A stretch of DNA of 64,000 nucleotides from Streptococcus hyointestinalis (GTDB lineage Bacteria; Bacillota; Bacilli; Lactobacillales; Streptococcaceae). Numbering within the stretch: the first letter of the stretch is position 1; every line of letters begins with the position of its first letter. Shown piece by piece: positions 17,239 to 26,912 of the stretch. The stretch lies in contig NZ_JAAKGB010000001.1 of assembly GCF_011039275.1 (NCBI RefSeq), forward strand, positions 1,736,001 through 1,800,000, given 5' to 3'. Under the pieces are notes generated by a model. It was not told the DNA's origin, searched no databases, and saw nothing but the letters and a program-made list of their open reading frames with translations. A program made the position numbers and the translations under genes.

Positions 17239-18489
17239 TTATTTGTCAAAATCAAAGCCATACAAAGTGTTGAAATAATCCTCTGGCATCTCGGCACGTC
17301 GAATCATACGAGCGGTGCCATCTTCTTGCAGGAGAATCTCAGCCGAGCGCAAACGACCATTGTAGTTGTAGCCCATTGAAAAGCCGTGCGCTCCCGTGTC
17401 GTGAATGACAAGTGTATCGCCGATTCTTGCCTCAGGCAATTCACGATTTTTGGCAAATTTATCATTATTTTCACATAGAGAGCCAACCACATCAACTGTC
17501 TCCAGTTTACCGTTTGGGTTAGTGAGATTGGTGATGTGATGATAAGCATCATACATGGCAGGGCGCAGGAGATTGACTGCACAAGCGTCCAGTCCGATGT
17601 AGGTGCGATAGGTTTCTTTTCGGTGCAAGACCTTTGTGATGAGATGACCGTGTGGCGCTAGCATGTAGCGCCCAAGCTCTGTGTAAATGCTGATATGACC
17701 TAGACCATTTGGCACCAAAATCTTATCAAACTGTTCATGGACACCTTGTCCAATCGCAGCGATGTCATTTTGACGATTTTCTGGCGTGTAATCTACACCG
17801 ATACCACCAGACAGATTGATAAAGTCAAGCGAAATACCAAGTTCATTTTTCAGCTCAACAGCCAGCTCAAAGAGCTGAGCGGCAAGCGTTGGATAGTAGT
17901 CATTGGTCACTGTATTTGACGCCAGAAAAGCATGGAGCCCAAGGGAAGTGACGCCCTTTTCTGTCAATTCTTTGTAGCCTTTAAAGAGCTGTTCTTTGGT
18001 CATCCCAAACTTGGACTCCTCTGGATGATCCATGATGTCTGTGCCTAGCGCAAAGACACCCCCAGGATTGAAGCGAAGCGATACTTTATCTGGCAGACCA
18101 CATGCTTTTTCTAAAAAGGCAATGTCCTCATAAGCGTCAAGGTTAATAGTTGCTCCAATCTCACGGGCATAGACAAACTCTTCTGGGCGTGTGTCGTTTG
18201 AGGTGAAGCTAATCTCAGAAGCGCTAAAGCCTACTTTATGGCTCATCATCAGCTCCACATCTGTCGCACAGTCAACACCACACCCCTCTTCTTTTAAAAT
18301 CTTCAAAATCGTTGGATTGGGTGTTGCCTTGACCGCAAAATATTCTTTAAATCCCTCGTTCCATGAAAAGGCTGCATTCACTGCACGAGCCGTCTCCCTG
18401 ATACCTTTTTCATCGTAGAGGTGAAAAGGTGTTGGAAATTGCTCGGTGATAAGGTCTACTTGCTCTTTGCTCACAAATGGTGTCTTCAT
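17239..18489 (-). CDS. lysA: Diaminopimelate decarboxylase LysA
   Basis: 416 residues, fold-type III PLP enzyme. YFAVKATPNP carries the PLP-binding Lys54; NLSGGIGVDY, ELGRYMLAPHG and GSLCENNDKFAKNR (Cys of the partner active site) are visible. It converts meso-diaminopimelate to lysine, which these bacteria use in peptidoglycan cross-bridges. It stands alone. Upstream is an extended -10 (TGCTATAAT, about 18 bp before the RBS). An AT-rich sequence near 18538-18553 resembles a CodY box only loosely. Confidence 0.93.
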   Translation of the reverse strand: MKTPFVSKEQVDLITEQFPTPFHLYDEKGIRETARAVNAAFSWNEGFKEYFAVKATPNPTILKILKEEGCGVDCATDVELMMSHKVGFSASEISFTSNDTRPEEFVYAREIGATINLDAYEDIAFLEKACGLPDKVSLRFNPGGVFALGTDIMDHPEESKFGMTKEQLFKGYKELTEKGVTSLGLHAFLASNTVTNDYYPTLAAQLFELAVELKNELGISLDFINLSGGIGVDYTPENRQNDIAAIGQGVHEQFDKILVPNGLGHISIYTELGRYMLAPHGHLITKVLHRKETYRTYIGLDACAVNLLRPAMYDAYHHITNLTNPNGKLETVDVVGSLCENNDKFAKNRELPEARIGDTLVIHDTGAHGFSMGYNYNGRLRSAEILLQEDGTARMIRRAEMPEDYFNTLYGFDFDK

Positions 18490-18570
18490 ATCGTATTCTC
18501 CTTTGGTGTGTTGCTCCTATTATAGCATAAAAATGATAATTTTATAGAAAATTCTGACAAGAAAGCCCAC

Positions 18571-18592
18571 AAAAAAACTGGGTTGCCCCAGT
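18571..18592 (-). terminator. Terminator after the BI-1 family gene
   Basis: Stem ACTGGG/CCCAGT with a 4-nt loop and a following run of seven T on the minus strand. Confidence 0.85.
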
Positions 18593-18600
18593 TTTTACTC

Positions 18601-19287
18601 TTAATCGTTATCACCAAAGAGGCGTAGTAAACTTAGAAACAGGTTGATAAAGTCAAGGTAGAGGTTTAGTGCCATCGAAATCGCCCAACCGTCTGTTGTA
18701 CGACCGCCTGTAGATTGGTAAACACGCTTGATGAGTTGATTGTCATAAGCAATCAAGCCTGAAAAAATCGCAACTGATAAGAGACTGATGATATAGCTCA
18801 TCGTGCCATTAGCAAAGAAGATATTGAGCACACTTGCGATAATAATACCAATCAAAAGCGCCATAGCCGCCTTAGCAATGCCTGACAAATCACGCTTGAC
18901 AACCACACCGATCAACGCCATCACTAAGAACACGCCCATAGCTGATAAAAATGCCTGCAAAACAACAGCCTGCGCATAAGTAGCAATGATAAAGCTAAGC
19001 GTAAAGCCATTGAGCGCTGAATAAACTAAAAATAAAGGCAGAGCTGCTGGCGTGTTCTTGCGAGCTGCACTACTTGCGCTAAAGACCAAAACCAACTCCA
19101 AAATACACGCCCCGTAGTAAATCACAGGATTAGAGTAGCTGGCAATCAAATTATCTGTAAAGACATAAAGCATTAAGTACGACACAAAAGCAGACAGACC
19201 AATCCCCATGCCAACCAGTCCATAAATCTTGGCAAAGAAACGATTGAGACCAGCGTCGCTCTGTGTATAAATCACATTATCATTCAT
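18601..19287 (-). CDS. Bax inhibitor-1/YccA family membrane protein
   Basis: 228 residues with seven hydrophobic segments and the family features [21 protein letters not shown] at the N-terminus and [12 protein letters not shown] plus [20 protein letters not shown] at the C-terminus. Bacterial members are pH-sensitive calcium leak channels or protease modulators; the role here is unknown. Single-gene unit with its own terminator. Confidence 0.9.
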   Translation of the reverse strand: MNDNVIYTQSDAGLNRFFAKIYGLVGMGIGLSAFVSYLMLYVFTDNLIASYSNPVIYYGACILELVLVFSASSAARKNTPAALPLFLVYSALNGFTLSFIIATYAQAVVLQAFLSAMGVFLVMALIGVVVKRDLSGIAKAAMALLIGIIIASVLNIFFANGTMSYIISLLSVAIFSGLIAYDNQLIKRVYQSTGGRTTDGWAISMALNLYLDFINLFLSLLRLFGDND

Positions 19288-19405
19288 ATCAATGTCCTCT
19301 CAACTTGTAATAGTCCTATTCTAACATAAAAGCTTCTTAAACGTCTATTATTTGTACCCTTTTTGAAAAGTCAGGGAGAAGAAAAAGCCAAGCAAAGCCC
19401 AGCTT

Positions 19406-19909
19406 TTAATGATGATGACTACCTAGCAGTTTTCTGCTATAGGCAATCGGTTTTTTGAACCATTTTTTCAAGGGACGAGACGCTTCACGCACCGCCCAGT
19501 ATTTGTCAACCATGGTGACGATATAGCCTTCTTTATAGCGTGGCGGCGCGATAGTCGCTCCCCACATATGTTTTAGGATAATATCTTCTTCACGTTTATT
19601 CAGTGTCGTGACTTTTCTAGCGTTACGCACGGCAATACGTGGATGTACCCAAGCATGTCCTTTGTTGAACTTGGTTGTGCGCCAATCGTAGTAGAAAAAG
19701 TCATGTAGCAGCCCACCACGTGCTGTACTTTTAGCGTCCCAACCGAGACGCTTGGCAATCTTATAGCTGGTGTAGCTGACGTTTATCGAATGTTCTAATC
19801 TAGTAGAGTGGTGATGTTGGACAATACCATCTAACTTTTGAAAGCGAGGATGGTCAATGAGTGGTCCAACAAGAGACATGTATTCTTTATCTTTTTTATA
19901 AGATTTCAT
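19406..19909 (-). CDS. HD-domain phosphohydrolase
   Basis: 167 residues from ATG 19909, which has AGGTGA 5 nt upstream; a GTG at 19918 lies inside that ribosome binding site. The HD motif is in GGLLHDFFYYDW, with HHHSTRLEHSINVSY supplying the first His and ILKHMWG and the second His farther on. HD proteins hydrolyse phosphomonoesters or nucleotides. Substrate unknown. TATAAT lies at 19930-19935, inside the end of the neighbouring methyltransferase region. Confidence 0.85.
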   Translation of the reverse strand: MKSYKKDKEYMSLVGPLIDHPRFQKLDGIVQHHHSTRLEHSINVSYTSYKIAKRLGWDAKSTARGGLLHDFFYYDWRTTKFNKGHAWVHPRIAVRNARKVTTLNKREEDIILKHMWGATIAPPRYKEGYIVTMVDKYWAVREASRPLKKWFKKPIAYSRKLLGSHHH

Positions 19910-19945
19910 CACAATCACCTCTATAGTCTATTATACCACTTTGAC

Positions 19946-20683
19946 TTAAATAAGGCTGAAAATAAGAATACCCGCAGCGACAGCGACATTGAGGCTTTCA
20001 GCCTGCCCAGGCATGTCGATATGCACCAGATAATCGGCACGCTTTGCCATCTCGTCTGAGATACCCTGTCCTTCATTTCCCATGACAAGAGCAAAGGAAG
20101 AAAATTTGTCAAGCTGACGATAGTCGATCGAGTCTTTTGACAAGGTACTGGCTAAGAGTGGAATCTTGTGCGCCGTCACATCATCCAGCACATGAGACAT
20201 GGGCATACGGTAGATGGGGAGATGAAAGTGGCTACCCTGCATGGAACGTAGCGTTTTTTGGCTGTAGATATCTGCTGACTTGTCAGAGACGATAACCGCA
20301 TCAAAACCAGCGGCGTCCGCTGTGCGAATCATGGTACCGACATTTCCTGGATCTTGCACATCCTCCAAAATCAAAAAACGCCCTGCGCTAGCTTGCCATT
20401 CCTTGCTCTCTAGCGCTATTTCAGCGACGATACCTTGTGGCGTTTGCGACTCTGTCAGCTCTTTTAGCACATCATAGGAAACCACAACTACTTGCTCTTC
20501 GTCACCCACACGCTCTAAAAACTCCTCCGTCACAAAGACACGTAAAATATCAGCTTTATTTGCTCTCGCTTCTTCGTATAAGTGCCAGCCCTCAATCAAG
20601 TAGGATGTCTTACGGTACTTTTTTTGGAGCAATTTTTTAGTCTTTTTGATGAGATTATTTGCTTTTGAGGTTATAATAGTCAT
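19946..20683 (-). CDS. TrmH/SpoU family RNA methyltransferase
   Basis: 245 residues from ATG 20683 (MTIITSKANNLIKKTKKLL). An N-terminal substrate-binding region (KTSYLIEGWHLYEEA) precedes the SpoU domain with LILEDVQDPGNVGTMIRTAD, LVMGNEGQGIS and IDMPGQAESLNVAVAAGI, the three SPOUT motifs. Likely 2'-O-methylates rRNA or tRNA ribose; the exact target is unknown. There is no ribosome binding site: TATACT ends 6 nt before the ATG, so the transcript may be leaderless. The promoter region overlaps the divergent acylphosphatase promoter. Confidence 0.88.
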   Translation of the reverse strand: MTIITSKANNLIKKTKKLLQKKYRKTSYLIEGWHLYEEARANKADILRVFVTEEFLERVGDEEQVVVVSYDVLKELTESQTPQGIVAEIALESKEWQASAGRFLILEDVQDPGNVGTMIRTADAAGFDAVIVSDKSADIYSQKTLRSMQGSHFHLPIYRMPMSHVLDDVTAHKIPLLASTLSKDSIDYRQLDKFSSFALVMGNEGQGISDEMAKRADYLVHIDMPGQAESLNVAVAAGILIFSLI

Positions 20684-20698
20684 AGAGAAAGTATAACA
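20672..20698. promoter_or_regulatory. Overlapping divergent promoters of the methyltransferase and acylphosphatase
   Basis: On the minus strand TGTTATACT (an extended -10) lies 6 nt before the methyltransferase ATG. On the plus strand TATAAT at 20672-20677 lies inside the first codons of that gene and can serve the acylphosphatase. No clear -35 on either strand. Confidence 0.5.
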
Positions 20699-20735
20699 CA
20701 AATCCCACAAGATTGAAAAAACAAAGGAGGAGAAC

Positions 20736-21014
20736 ATGAAAAAAGTACGTATGCTTGTGTCTGGGCGTGTTCAGGGAGTTGGCTTTCGCTACTCCACCTA
20801 TGCTCTCGCACTAGAAATTGGTGACATCTACGGTCGTGTCTGGAATAACGATGACGGTACCGTCGAGATTCTCGCTCAGTCCGATGATAACAGCAAAATG
20901 GCAGCCTTTATCAAAGGCGTCAGACAAGGCCCTTCTCAGTGGGCAAAGGTCACTTATGTGGATGTGAAGATGGACAACTTCCCCGATTACCACGATTTTA
21001 AAATCGCCAATTAA
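20736..21014 (+). CDS. acyP: Acylphosphatase
   Basis: 92 residues with the active-site loop GRVQGVGFRYST (Arg of the phosphate cradle) and the catalytic Asn in RVWNNDDGTVEI. Hydrolyses acyl phosphates such as acetyl or carbamoyl phosphate. AGGAGGAG lies 5 nt before the ATG. yidC follows on the same strand after an 86-bp gap. Confidence 0.95.
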   Translation: MKKVRMLVSGRVQGVGFRYSTYALALEIGDIYGRVWNNDDGTVEILAQSDDNSKMAAFIKGVRQGPSQWAKVTYVDVKMDNFPDYHDFKIAN

Positions 21015-21100
21015 AAATCCGTCTCAAGAACTATTGTATTCTACCTAAAAAAAAAGTAAAATAGTAAGGTAAGACTAAATTTAGAAAAAGGATTATATCA

Positions 21101-22024
21101 TTGAAAAAAAATACGAAGCGTCTTCTCTTTTCAGGGTTAGCTCTATCCATGCTAGTGCTACTCTCTGGCTGTGTCAACGTTAAAAATGGTCAGCCAACTG
21201 GAACGGTTTGGAATGTCCTTGGTGTTCCCATGGCAAATCTCATTACTTTCTTTGCCAAAAATCAAGGTTTAGGATTTGGGGTTGCTATTATCCTTGTAAC
21301 CATCATTGTTCGTTTGATTATCTTACCACTAGGGCTCTATCAGTCCTATAAGGCAAGCTACCAAGCTGAAAAGATGAACTATCTCAAACCTATCTTTGAG
21401 CCAATCAACGAGCGTATCCGCAATGCCACAACACAAGAGGAAAAAATGGCTGCGCAGACAGAGCTCATGCAGGCTCAACGTGAAGCTGGCGTTAGCATGT
21501 TTGGTGGTATGGGATGTCTGCCACTGCTCATCCAAATGCCTTTCTTCTCAGCCATCTTTGTGGCGACTCGCTACACTGCAGGGGTTTCAGAAGCGACCTT
21601 CCTTGGGATGGACCTTGGTAAGCAAAACCTCATCTTGGTACTTATCATCGCTGCTCTCTACTATGTGCAATCTTGGCTGTCACTCCAGGCTGCTCCTGAA
21701 GCGCAACGCAGTCAGATGAAGACCATGACTTATACCATGCCACTGGTCATGCTCTTTATGTCTATCAGCCTTCCAGCGAGTGTCGCTCTTTACTGGTTTG
21801 TCGGTGGTATCTTTAGTATCATCCAACAGTTGATTACAACCTACATCATGAAACCACGTTTACGTCAGCGTGTTGAGGAAGAATACAAGAAAAATCCTCC
21901 TCGTGTCTCTACACCAAAACGTCGTAAAGATGTCACACAAAAACCAAAGAACGCAAATCAAGCAGCTATCTCACAACAGCACAAAAAACGCAACGCTGGT
22001 AAACAGAAAAAACGTAAGAAATAA
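21101..22024 (+). CDS. yidC: Membrane protein insertase YidC (lipoprotein form, YidC/OxaA)
   Basis: 307 residues starting with TTG at 21101; AAGGA lies 8-9 nt upstream and the signal peptide begins directly ([20 protein letters not shown]). The lipobox LSGC gives a lipid-anchored Cys23. Hydrophobic segments follow near 52-75, 125-150, 174-190 and 206-240, and the tail is strongly basic ([13 protein letters not shown]), which contacts the ribosome. It inserts membrane proteins with or without Sec. Streptococci normally carry two YidC proteins; the other is not here. Confidence 0.93.
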   Translation: MKKNTKRLLFSGLALSMLVLLSGCVNVKNGQPTGTVWNVLGVPMANLITFFAKNQGLGFGVAIILVTIIVRLIILPLGLYQSYKASYQAEKMNYLKPIFEPINERIRNATTQEEKMAAQTELMQAQREAGVSMFGGMGCLPLLIQMPFFSAIFVATRYTAGVSEATFLGMDLGKQNLILVLIIAALYYVQSWLSLQAAPEAQRSQMKTMTYTMPLVMLFMSISLPASVALYWFVGGIFSIIQQLITTYIMKPRLRQRVEEEYKKNPPRVSTPKRRKDVTQKPKNANQAAISQQHKKRNAGKQKKRKK

Positions 22025-22030
22025 AACAAA

Positions 22031-22058
22031 ACTCTCAAGGCTAACTTGAGAGTTTTTA
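22031..22058 (+). terminator. Terminator of yidC
   Basis: Stem ACTCTCAAG/CTTGAGAGT followed by TTTTT, 7 bp after the yidC stop. Confidence 0.9.
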
Positions 22059-22065
22059 GATAGCA

Positions 22066-22097
22066 GAAAATCCCAAGAGTGTCTCTTGGGATTTTTC
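22066..22097 (-). terminator. Terminator of greA
   Basis: Stem AAAATCCCAAGAG and its complement, 3-nt loop, with U-rich tails on both strands; on the minus strand it sits directly after the greA stop. It marks the convergent end of yidC and greA. Confidence 0.85.
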
Positions 22098-22580
22098 TTA
22101 GTTTGTTTTTTCAACGCTGATAATCTCAACAGTGTAATCACCAGCAGGTGACTCGATGACTGCTTGGTCACCAGTCTTTTTACCGATAAGGGCTTGTGCG
22201 ATTGGGCTTTCGTTTGAAATCTTACCTGAGAAGATGTCTGCTCCCGCTGCACCCACGATAACGTAAGTATCTTTGTCCGTTGTTCCCACTTCTTGAACAA
22301 CAACTGTTTTTCCGATAGCCACTTCATCTTTGGCAACGGCATCGCTATCGATGATTTCTGCGTAGCGGATTTTGGTTTCAAGAGTTGAGATTTGTCCCTC
22401 AACAAAGGCTTGCTCATCTTTTGCTGCATCGTACTCGCTGTTTTCAGAAAGGTCACCGTAAGAGCGTGCAATCTTGATACGCTCAACGACCTCTGGGCGA
22501 CGCACTAATTTTAACTCTTCTAATTCTTGTTCAAGCTGTTCTTTTTCAGCCTGTGTCATAGGATATGTTTTTTCTGCCAT
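22098..22580 (-). CDS. greA: Transcription elongation factor GreA
   Basis: 160 residues. N-terminal coiled coil ([19 protein letters not shown] to [20 protein letters not shown]) with the tip acidic residues that reach into RNA polymerase, and a C-terminal FKBP-like domain ([20 protein letters not shown]). It rescues stalled polymerase by stimulating transcript cleavage. It follows mltG by 18 bp, the standard streptococcal arrangement. Confidence 0.96.
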   Translation of the reverse strand: MAEKTYPMTQAEKEQLEQELEELKLVRRPEVVERIKIARSYGDLSENSEYDAAKDEQAFVEGQISTLETKIRYAEIIDSDAVAKDEVAIGKTVVVQEVGTTDKDTYVIVGAAGADIFSGKISNESPIAQALIGKKTGDQAVIESPAGDYTVEIISVEKTN

Positions 22581-22598
22581 TGTTAATTACTCTCTTTT

Positions 22599-24917
22599 CT
22601 AATTTGAAATTTGACTGTTGACATATTTTTCAACATTTTTCTGATGGGTTTCATAGTCATTTGCATAATAAACCTTACCAGTCTTGACATCCGCTACAAA
22701 GTAGTAATAATCAGTACTTTCAGGATTGAGTACTGCCTTGATAGCTGAAAGCCCCGGACTGTCTACAGGTCCTGGCATGAGTCCTGTATGAGTATAATCA
22801 TTATAAGGCGAATCAATGCTTGTGTCAATATTAGCGTCTTCAGAAAGTGTGGTGGTCTCACCAAGTTTACCCATCGCATACAAAACAGCAATGTTACTTT
22901 GAAGCGCTTGTCCAGCATTTAGACGGTTATAAAAGACGCTAGCAATGGTTCTTCTATCCTCATCGGTTTGCCCTTCCTTCTCAACAAGAGAAGCAAGCGT
23001 CAAGACTTGATTGACCGTCATGCCCTTTTCTGAAATGGTTGTGTAGTAGTTTGCAAGTGTCGTGTCCATGGTCTGAAGCATGGTATCGACCAAGTCCTTA
23101 AGGCTCGTCGCCTTATAGTAGTCATAGGTCGCTGGGAAGAGATAACCCTCAAGCTGGTAAACCGCTTCGTCTTTTGACGGTAAATTCGCCAAAAGCTTAG
23201 GATATTTCTCAACCATCTCCTTGATAAAGGATTCGTCTTTCATCAACTTCAAGAAATCACTAGCGCTATACGGTGTCTTACTTGATTTCTTGCTGTTGGC
23301 ATTGACCTCGATAGCTTTTGCAATCTGCTCGATAGTGTAGCCTTCTTTGATGAGGACTTTACCAAGTACAGGCTGGGTTGGGCTGGTTGTTCCTTCCTTT
23401 TGGAGCGCTTTTGCAATCTCATCTAGCGACATACTCTTTTGCAAGTTAAAGTAGCCACTTTGGTAATTGCTATAATTTTTAAACTTAGAATAATAGTTGA
23501 AAATCGTAGCATTTCGGATGAGACCTTTTTTCTCTAAAATTTGCCCAATCATCTTGGTACCAGAGCCTGCTGGGATCTCGACTTGTACATAGTCTGTTGA
23601 CTTGCTATTAACTGGTTTTAGGCTGTTTGAGATATAGTAAGCCCCAAATCCACCAACCGCTAATAAAATAACTAAGGTTATGGAAATGATATACAAGGCT
23701 AACTTTTTAGCGAGACTTTCACGTCTCTGGCGCTTCTTTTGCACCAACTTTTTCTTTCTACGTTTCCCCACACTCTCCTCCAACTCTTCCTCATCTGACT
23801 CAGATACGGCTACTTCGCTAGAACCTTCAGAAACAGGAGTCTCTGTTGAAACCTCTTGTTCCGCTTCTACTGTAGGCTTGTCCTCAACTGGTGGAAAGGC
23901 TACAGGAGTGTCGCCCTCGAGTTCAGGGCTAAAGACTTTCTCCAAGTTATCTAGCACTTGGTGTACCTCGGTACGTCCTGCAGTCACATCAAGTAGCGAC
24001 TCGCTTTCAGATGAGATTTCCTCTTCAAACTCTTCAGATTGAGCGTTCTTGACTTCGATGGACTCAGTTTCTGGCTGTTCATCAGAGACGCTAGGAGTGC
24101 TCTCAAGGGGCACTTCTGAGTTAGTTTGCTCTATCTCAAATACTTGAGGTTCTGTCGGTAGCTCGCTAGCAGGCTCCACAGCAGAAGCTTCAGATACTTC
24201 AAGCTCTGGGCTAAAGACTTTTTCTAAGTTATCCAGTACTTGATGAACCTCGGTACGTCCTGCAGTCACATCAAGCAGTGAGTCAACTTCTAGCCCTGCA
24301 TTGTCATTAGCAGAGAAATTATCGACTTCTATCTGGTCATCAGAGACTGAGATGGGATGGACTGCAAATGTTTCTGACGCTTGGTCTGCACCAGCATCAG
24401 ATTCAGACGTTGTCCTATCATCCTGCTCAACTTCTTCTATATTTCCCAAGAGTTGATGAACATCATCTTCTGAAGTCTCATCAATTGAAGGTTCACTCTC
24501 TTGCGACGCACTTTTTTCAACCTGAGCAAGGTCTGTCTCATTCCAATCAGGAACAAAGGTCGCACGAGGCAAGCTGCTCTCACTCGCAAGCTCAGAAGTC
24601 TCCTCTAAAGGTTGACTTAAATCTTCCGAGGAAACTGGCTGATCGTCACTTTCTGAGGTCCTAAGAAGCTCTGTCTCCTGAGTCTCAAAATTATCACTGT
24701 CAGATGATGTCGTATTGATAAGATTAGGTTGGGAATCCTTTTCCAATTGTTGTGCTAACAGGTTGGCTTCTTCTTGCTGTTTTAGCTGTTCTTGGTAAGC
24801 TCTCTCCTCACGCTCCTGTCTGATACGGGTGGCTTCTTCCAACTCCGCTAGGATGCGCTCTTTAAAGCTGCCAAACTCCCGTTTAGCCCTCTGCTTGTCG
24901 TCTTGATTATCCGCCAA
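22599..24917 (-). CDS. mltG: Endolytic murein transglycosylase MltG with long repetitive acidic N-terminus
   Basis: 772 residues. Residues 1-385 are cytoplasmic, acidic and low-complexity, with a 28-residue segment (core VTAGRTEVHQVLDNLEKVFS) present twice, at about 213-240 and 307-334, and a decayed third near 152-165 (VHQLLGNIEE). A basic stretch (GKRRKKK) precedes one membrane helix (about 406-429). The extracellular part holds a LysM-like region and the YceG domain with LASLVEKEGQTDEDR, whose Glu is catalytic, and NDYTHTGLMPGPVDSPGL. It cleaves nascent peptidoglycan in peripheral growth. The N-terminal region is longer than in pneumococcal MltG (about 550 residues in total). Confidence 0.93.
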   Translation of the reverse strand: MADNQDDKQRAKREFGSFKERILAELEEATRIRQEREERAYQEQLKQQEEANLLAQQLEKDSQPNLINTTSSDSDNFETQETELLRTSESDDQPVSSEDLSQPLEETSELASESSLPRATFVPDWNETDLAQVEKSASQESEPSIDETSEDDVHQLLGNIEEVEQDDRTTSESDAGADQASETFAVHPISVSDDQIEVDNFSANDNAGLEVDSLLDVTAGRTEVHQVLDNLEKVFSPELEVSEASAVEPASELPTEPQVFEIEQTNSEVPLESTPSVSDEQPETESIEVKNAQSEEFEEEISSESESLLDVTAGRTEVHQVLDNLEKVFSPELEGDTPVAFPPVEDKPTVEAEQEVSTETPVSEGSSEVAVSESDEEELEESVGKRRKKKLVQKKRQRRESLAKKLALYIISITLVILLAVGGFGAYYISNSLKPVNSKSTDYVQVEIPAGSGTKMIGQILEKKGLIRNATIFNYYSKFKNYSNYQSGYFNLQKSMSLDEIAKALQKEGTTSPTQPVLGKVLIKEGYTIEQIAKAIEVNANSKKSSKTPYSASDFLKLMKDESFIKEMVEKYPKLLANLPSKDEAVYQLEGYLFPATYDYYKATSLKDLVDTMLQTMDTTLANYYTTISEKGMTVNQVLTLASLVEKEGQTDEDRRTIASVFYNRLNAGQALQSNIAVLYAMGKLGETTTLSEDANIDTSIDSPYNDYTHTGLMPGPVDSPGLSAIKAVLNPESTDYYYFVADVKTGKVYYANDYETHQKNVEKYVNSQISN

Positions 24918-24998
24918 AGCATCGTCCTCCTAATAGTAATCAAGCTATTATACCTTAAAAAGCTAGTAAAATCAAGCTCTAGCGCTGTAGCGAGCTGC

Positions 24999-25481
24999 TT
25001 AGCAGTACCAGAGCATATTGTACCAAGTCGCTTGACCGTGCGTTGAGAGTGACTGTCCTTCATCGCAAAAGCCATTCATCTCATAGTAGCCAATCAGCTC
25101 CTCATGGCAAGTAAGCGTAATGCCTTTAGCCTGTCTAGCTACAGCCACATCCTTTAGCGCAGCAAGCAGAGCTGTTCCAATACCTTGCTTTTTATAGTCT
25201 TTTGAGACCGACAGACTCATCACAGCAATAAAGCCACCCTGCGCTGGATTTTTAGTGACTGTCTCAAACAGAGCGTCGTCTAGGTACTTATCAAAAGTCA
25301 CAGCACCCACAACATAGCCAGCAATCTCGCCCTCTATCTCAGCAACTAAAAAAGTATCTGCTAGACGCTCTATCCGCTCTTTCATCGCCTGTGAGCTTGC
25401 TGCCTCACTGGCTGAGAAATTTGCTCTCTCAATCTGACAGATGGTCTCAAAATCATCTGGTTTTACATTTCTAATCATCAT
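24999..25481 (-). CDS. GNAT family N-acetyltransferase
   Basis: 160 residues. The acetyl-CoA loop is in AVMSLSVSKDYKKQGIGTALLAAL, with the Q/RxxGxG/A signature KQGIGT. The C-terminus (CHEELIGYYEMNGFCDEG) is typical of AANAT-like acetyltransferases acting on small amines. Substrate not known. It lies between murC and mltG, the usual streptococcal position. Confidence 0.9.
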   Translation of the reverse strand: MMIRNVKPDDFETICQIERANFSASEAASSQAMKERIERLADTFLVAEIEGEIAGYVVGAVTFDKYLDDALFETVTKNPAQGGFIAVMSLSVSKDYKKQGIGTALLAALKDVAVARQAKGITLTCHEELIGYYEMNGFCDEGQSLSTHGQATWYNMLWYC

Positions 25482-25498
25482 ATACTTCTCCTACAAAC

Positions 25499-25527
25499 AA
25501 GACTGAGTCTTACTAGACCCAGTCTTT
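25499..25527 (-). terminator. Possible weak terminator between murC and the GNAT gene
   Basis: AAGACTGGGT and ACTCAGTCTT form an imperfect stem followed by a short T-rich tail on the minus strand. It may only attenuate within the operon. Confidence 0.45.
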
Positions 25528-25551
25528 ACTATCAACCGTTGTGGTGAAAGG

Positions 25552-26883
25552 TTATTGTCTATTTTTAGTCAAGCTTGCAAGCAACTCCTCAAAAGAGCGC
25601 TCGTAGAGCTGAATGTCCCCCGCTCCCATAAAGACGTAGACAGCGTCGTCATGGTCAAGTAGTGGTGAGACATTTTCCACTGTAATCACCTGTGCTGGCT
25701 TGACAATCTTGGCTGCCAAATCCTCAACCTTAACATCGCCGTGGTCCACCTCACGTGCAGAGCCGTAAATCTGTGCTAGATAGACACTGTCCGCTTGGTT
25801 GAGTGCTTCTGCGAACTCATCTAAGAGAGCAATGGTACGTGTAAAGGTATGCGGTTGGAAAATCGCCACAATCTCACGAGATGGGTATTTTTGACGTGCC
25901 GCATCCAGTGTTGCGATGATTTCAGTTGGGTGGTGGGCAAAGTCATCAATGATGGTAGCGCCGTTGACAACCTTTTCAGTAAAGCGACGTTTAACGCCAG
26001 AGAAGGTCTTTAAGTGCTCAGCTACTAGCTCCATATCAATCCCTAAGACATACAAGTTAGCAATAACAGCCGTCGCATTGAGGATATTGTGACGTCCAAA
26101 AGCTGGCACATGGAAAGTCCCTAAGACTTTTCCATCGTGCTTCACCTTGAAATCAGAACCGCTTGTTGTACGTGTGATGTCAAAAGCAGTAAAGTCGTCA
26201 TTATCATTGAAACCATAGTAATAAATCGGTGCGTCAGACTCAATCTTGCGAAGATAAACATCGTCTCCGTAAAGGAACAAGCCTTTTTTCACCTGCTTAG
26301 CATAGTCGTTAAAGGCATTAAAGACGTCATCAATGCTTGTAAAATAGTCTGGATGGTCAAAGTCAATGTTGGTGATGATGGAGTACTCTGGGTGATATGG
26401 CATGAAATGGCGCTCGTACTCGTCAGACTCAAAGACAAAGTACTTAGCATCCTTAGAGCCACGCCCTGTCCCGTCCCCAATGAGGTAAGACGTATCTGTG
26501 ATGTTTTTGAGAACATGTGATAAAAGCCCCGTCGTTGAGGTCTTACCGTGCGCTCCAGCCACACCTAGGCTTGTAAACTGCTCCATAAAATGCCCTAAAA
26601 ACTCATGATAGCGTTTAAACGGGATATTATTGTTAATAGCGTAAGCAACTTCTACATTGTTATCTTCACGAAAGGCATTTCCAGCAATCAACTCAACATC
26701 TTCTGTGATATTTGCCTCAGAGAAAGGAAGAATGGTAATCCCTGCTTGCTCCAAGCCACGCTGTGTGAAATAATACTTTTCAACGTCGCTTCCTTGAACC
26801 TTGTAGCCCATTTGATGAAGCATTAGAGCAAGCGCACTCATTCCTGAGCCTTTAATTCCGATAAAATGATAGATTTTTGACAT
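25552..26883 (-). CDS. murC: UDP-N-acetylmuramate-L-alanine ligase MurC
   Basis: 443 residues: N-terminal Rossmann motif [15 protein letters not shown] loop [20 protein letters not shown] and the C-terminal ligase domain with [10 protein letters not shown]. It adds L-alanine to UDP-MurNAc, committing the precursor to the pentapeptide. Second or third gene of the cell-wall cluster ending in mltG-greA. Confidence 0.96.
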   Translation of the reverse strand: MSKIYHFIGIKGSGMSALALMLHQMGYKVQGSDVEKYYFTQRGLEQAGITILPFSEANITEDVELIAGNAFREDNNVEVAYAINNNIPFKRYHEFLGHFMEQFTSLGVAGAHGKTSTTGLLSHVLKNITDTSYLIGDGTGRGSKDAKYFVFESDEYERHFMPYHPEYSIITNIDFDHPDYFTSIDDVFNAFNDYAKQVKKGLFLYGDDVYLRKIESDAPIYYYGFNDNDDFTAFDITRTTSGSDFKVKHDGKVLGTFHVPAFGRHNILNATAVIANLYVLGIDMELVAEHLKTFSGVKRRFTEKVVNGATIIDDFAHHPTEIIATLDAARQKYPSREIVAIFQPHTFTRTIALLDEFAEALNQADSVYLAQIYGSAREVDHGDVKVEDLAAKIVKPAQVITVENVSPLLDHDDAVYVFMGAGDIQLYERSFEELLASLTKNRQ

Positions 26884-26912
26884 ATTTTTTCCTCTTTAAG
26901 ATAACAGATAAA

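Noticed and set aside
18538-18553. CodY box upstream of lysA
   Set aside because: Only about 12 of 15 positions fit, with an insertion; such matches are common in AT-rich DNA.
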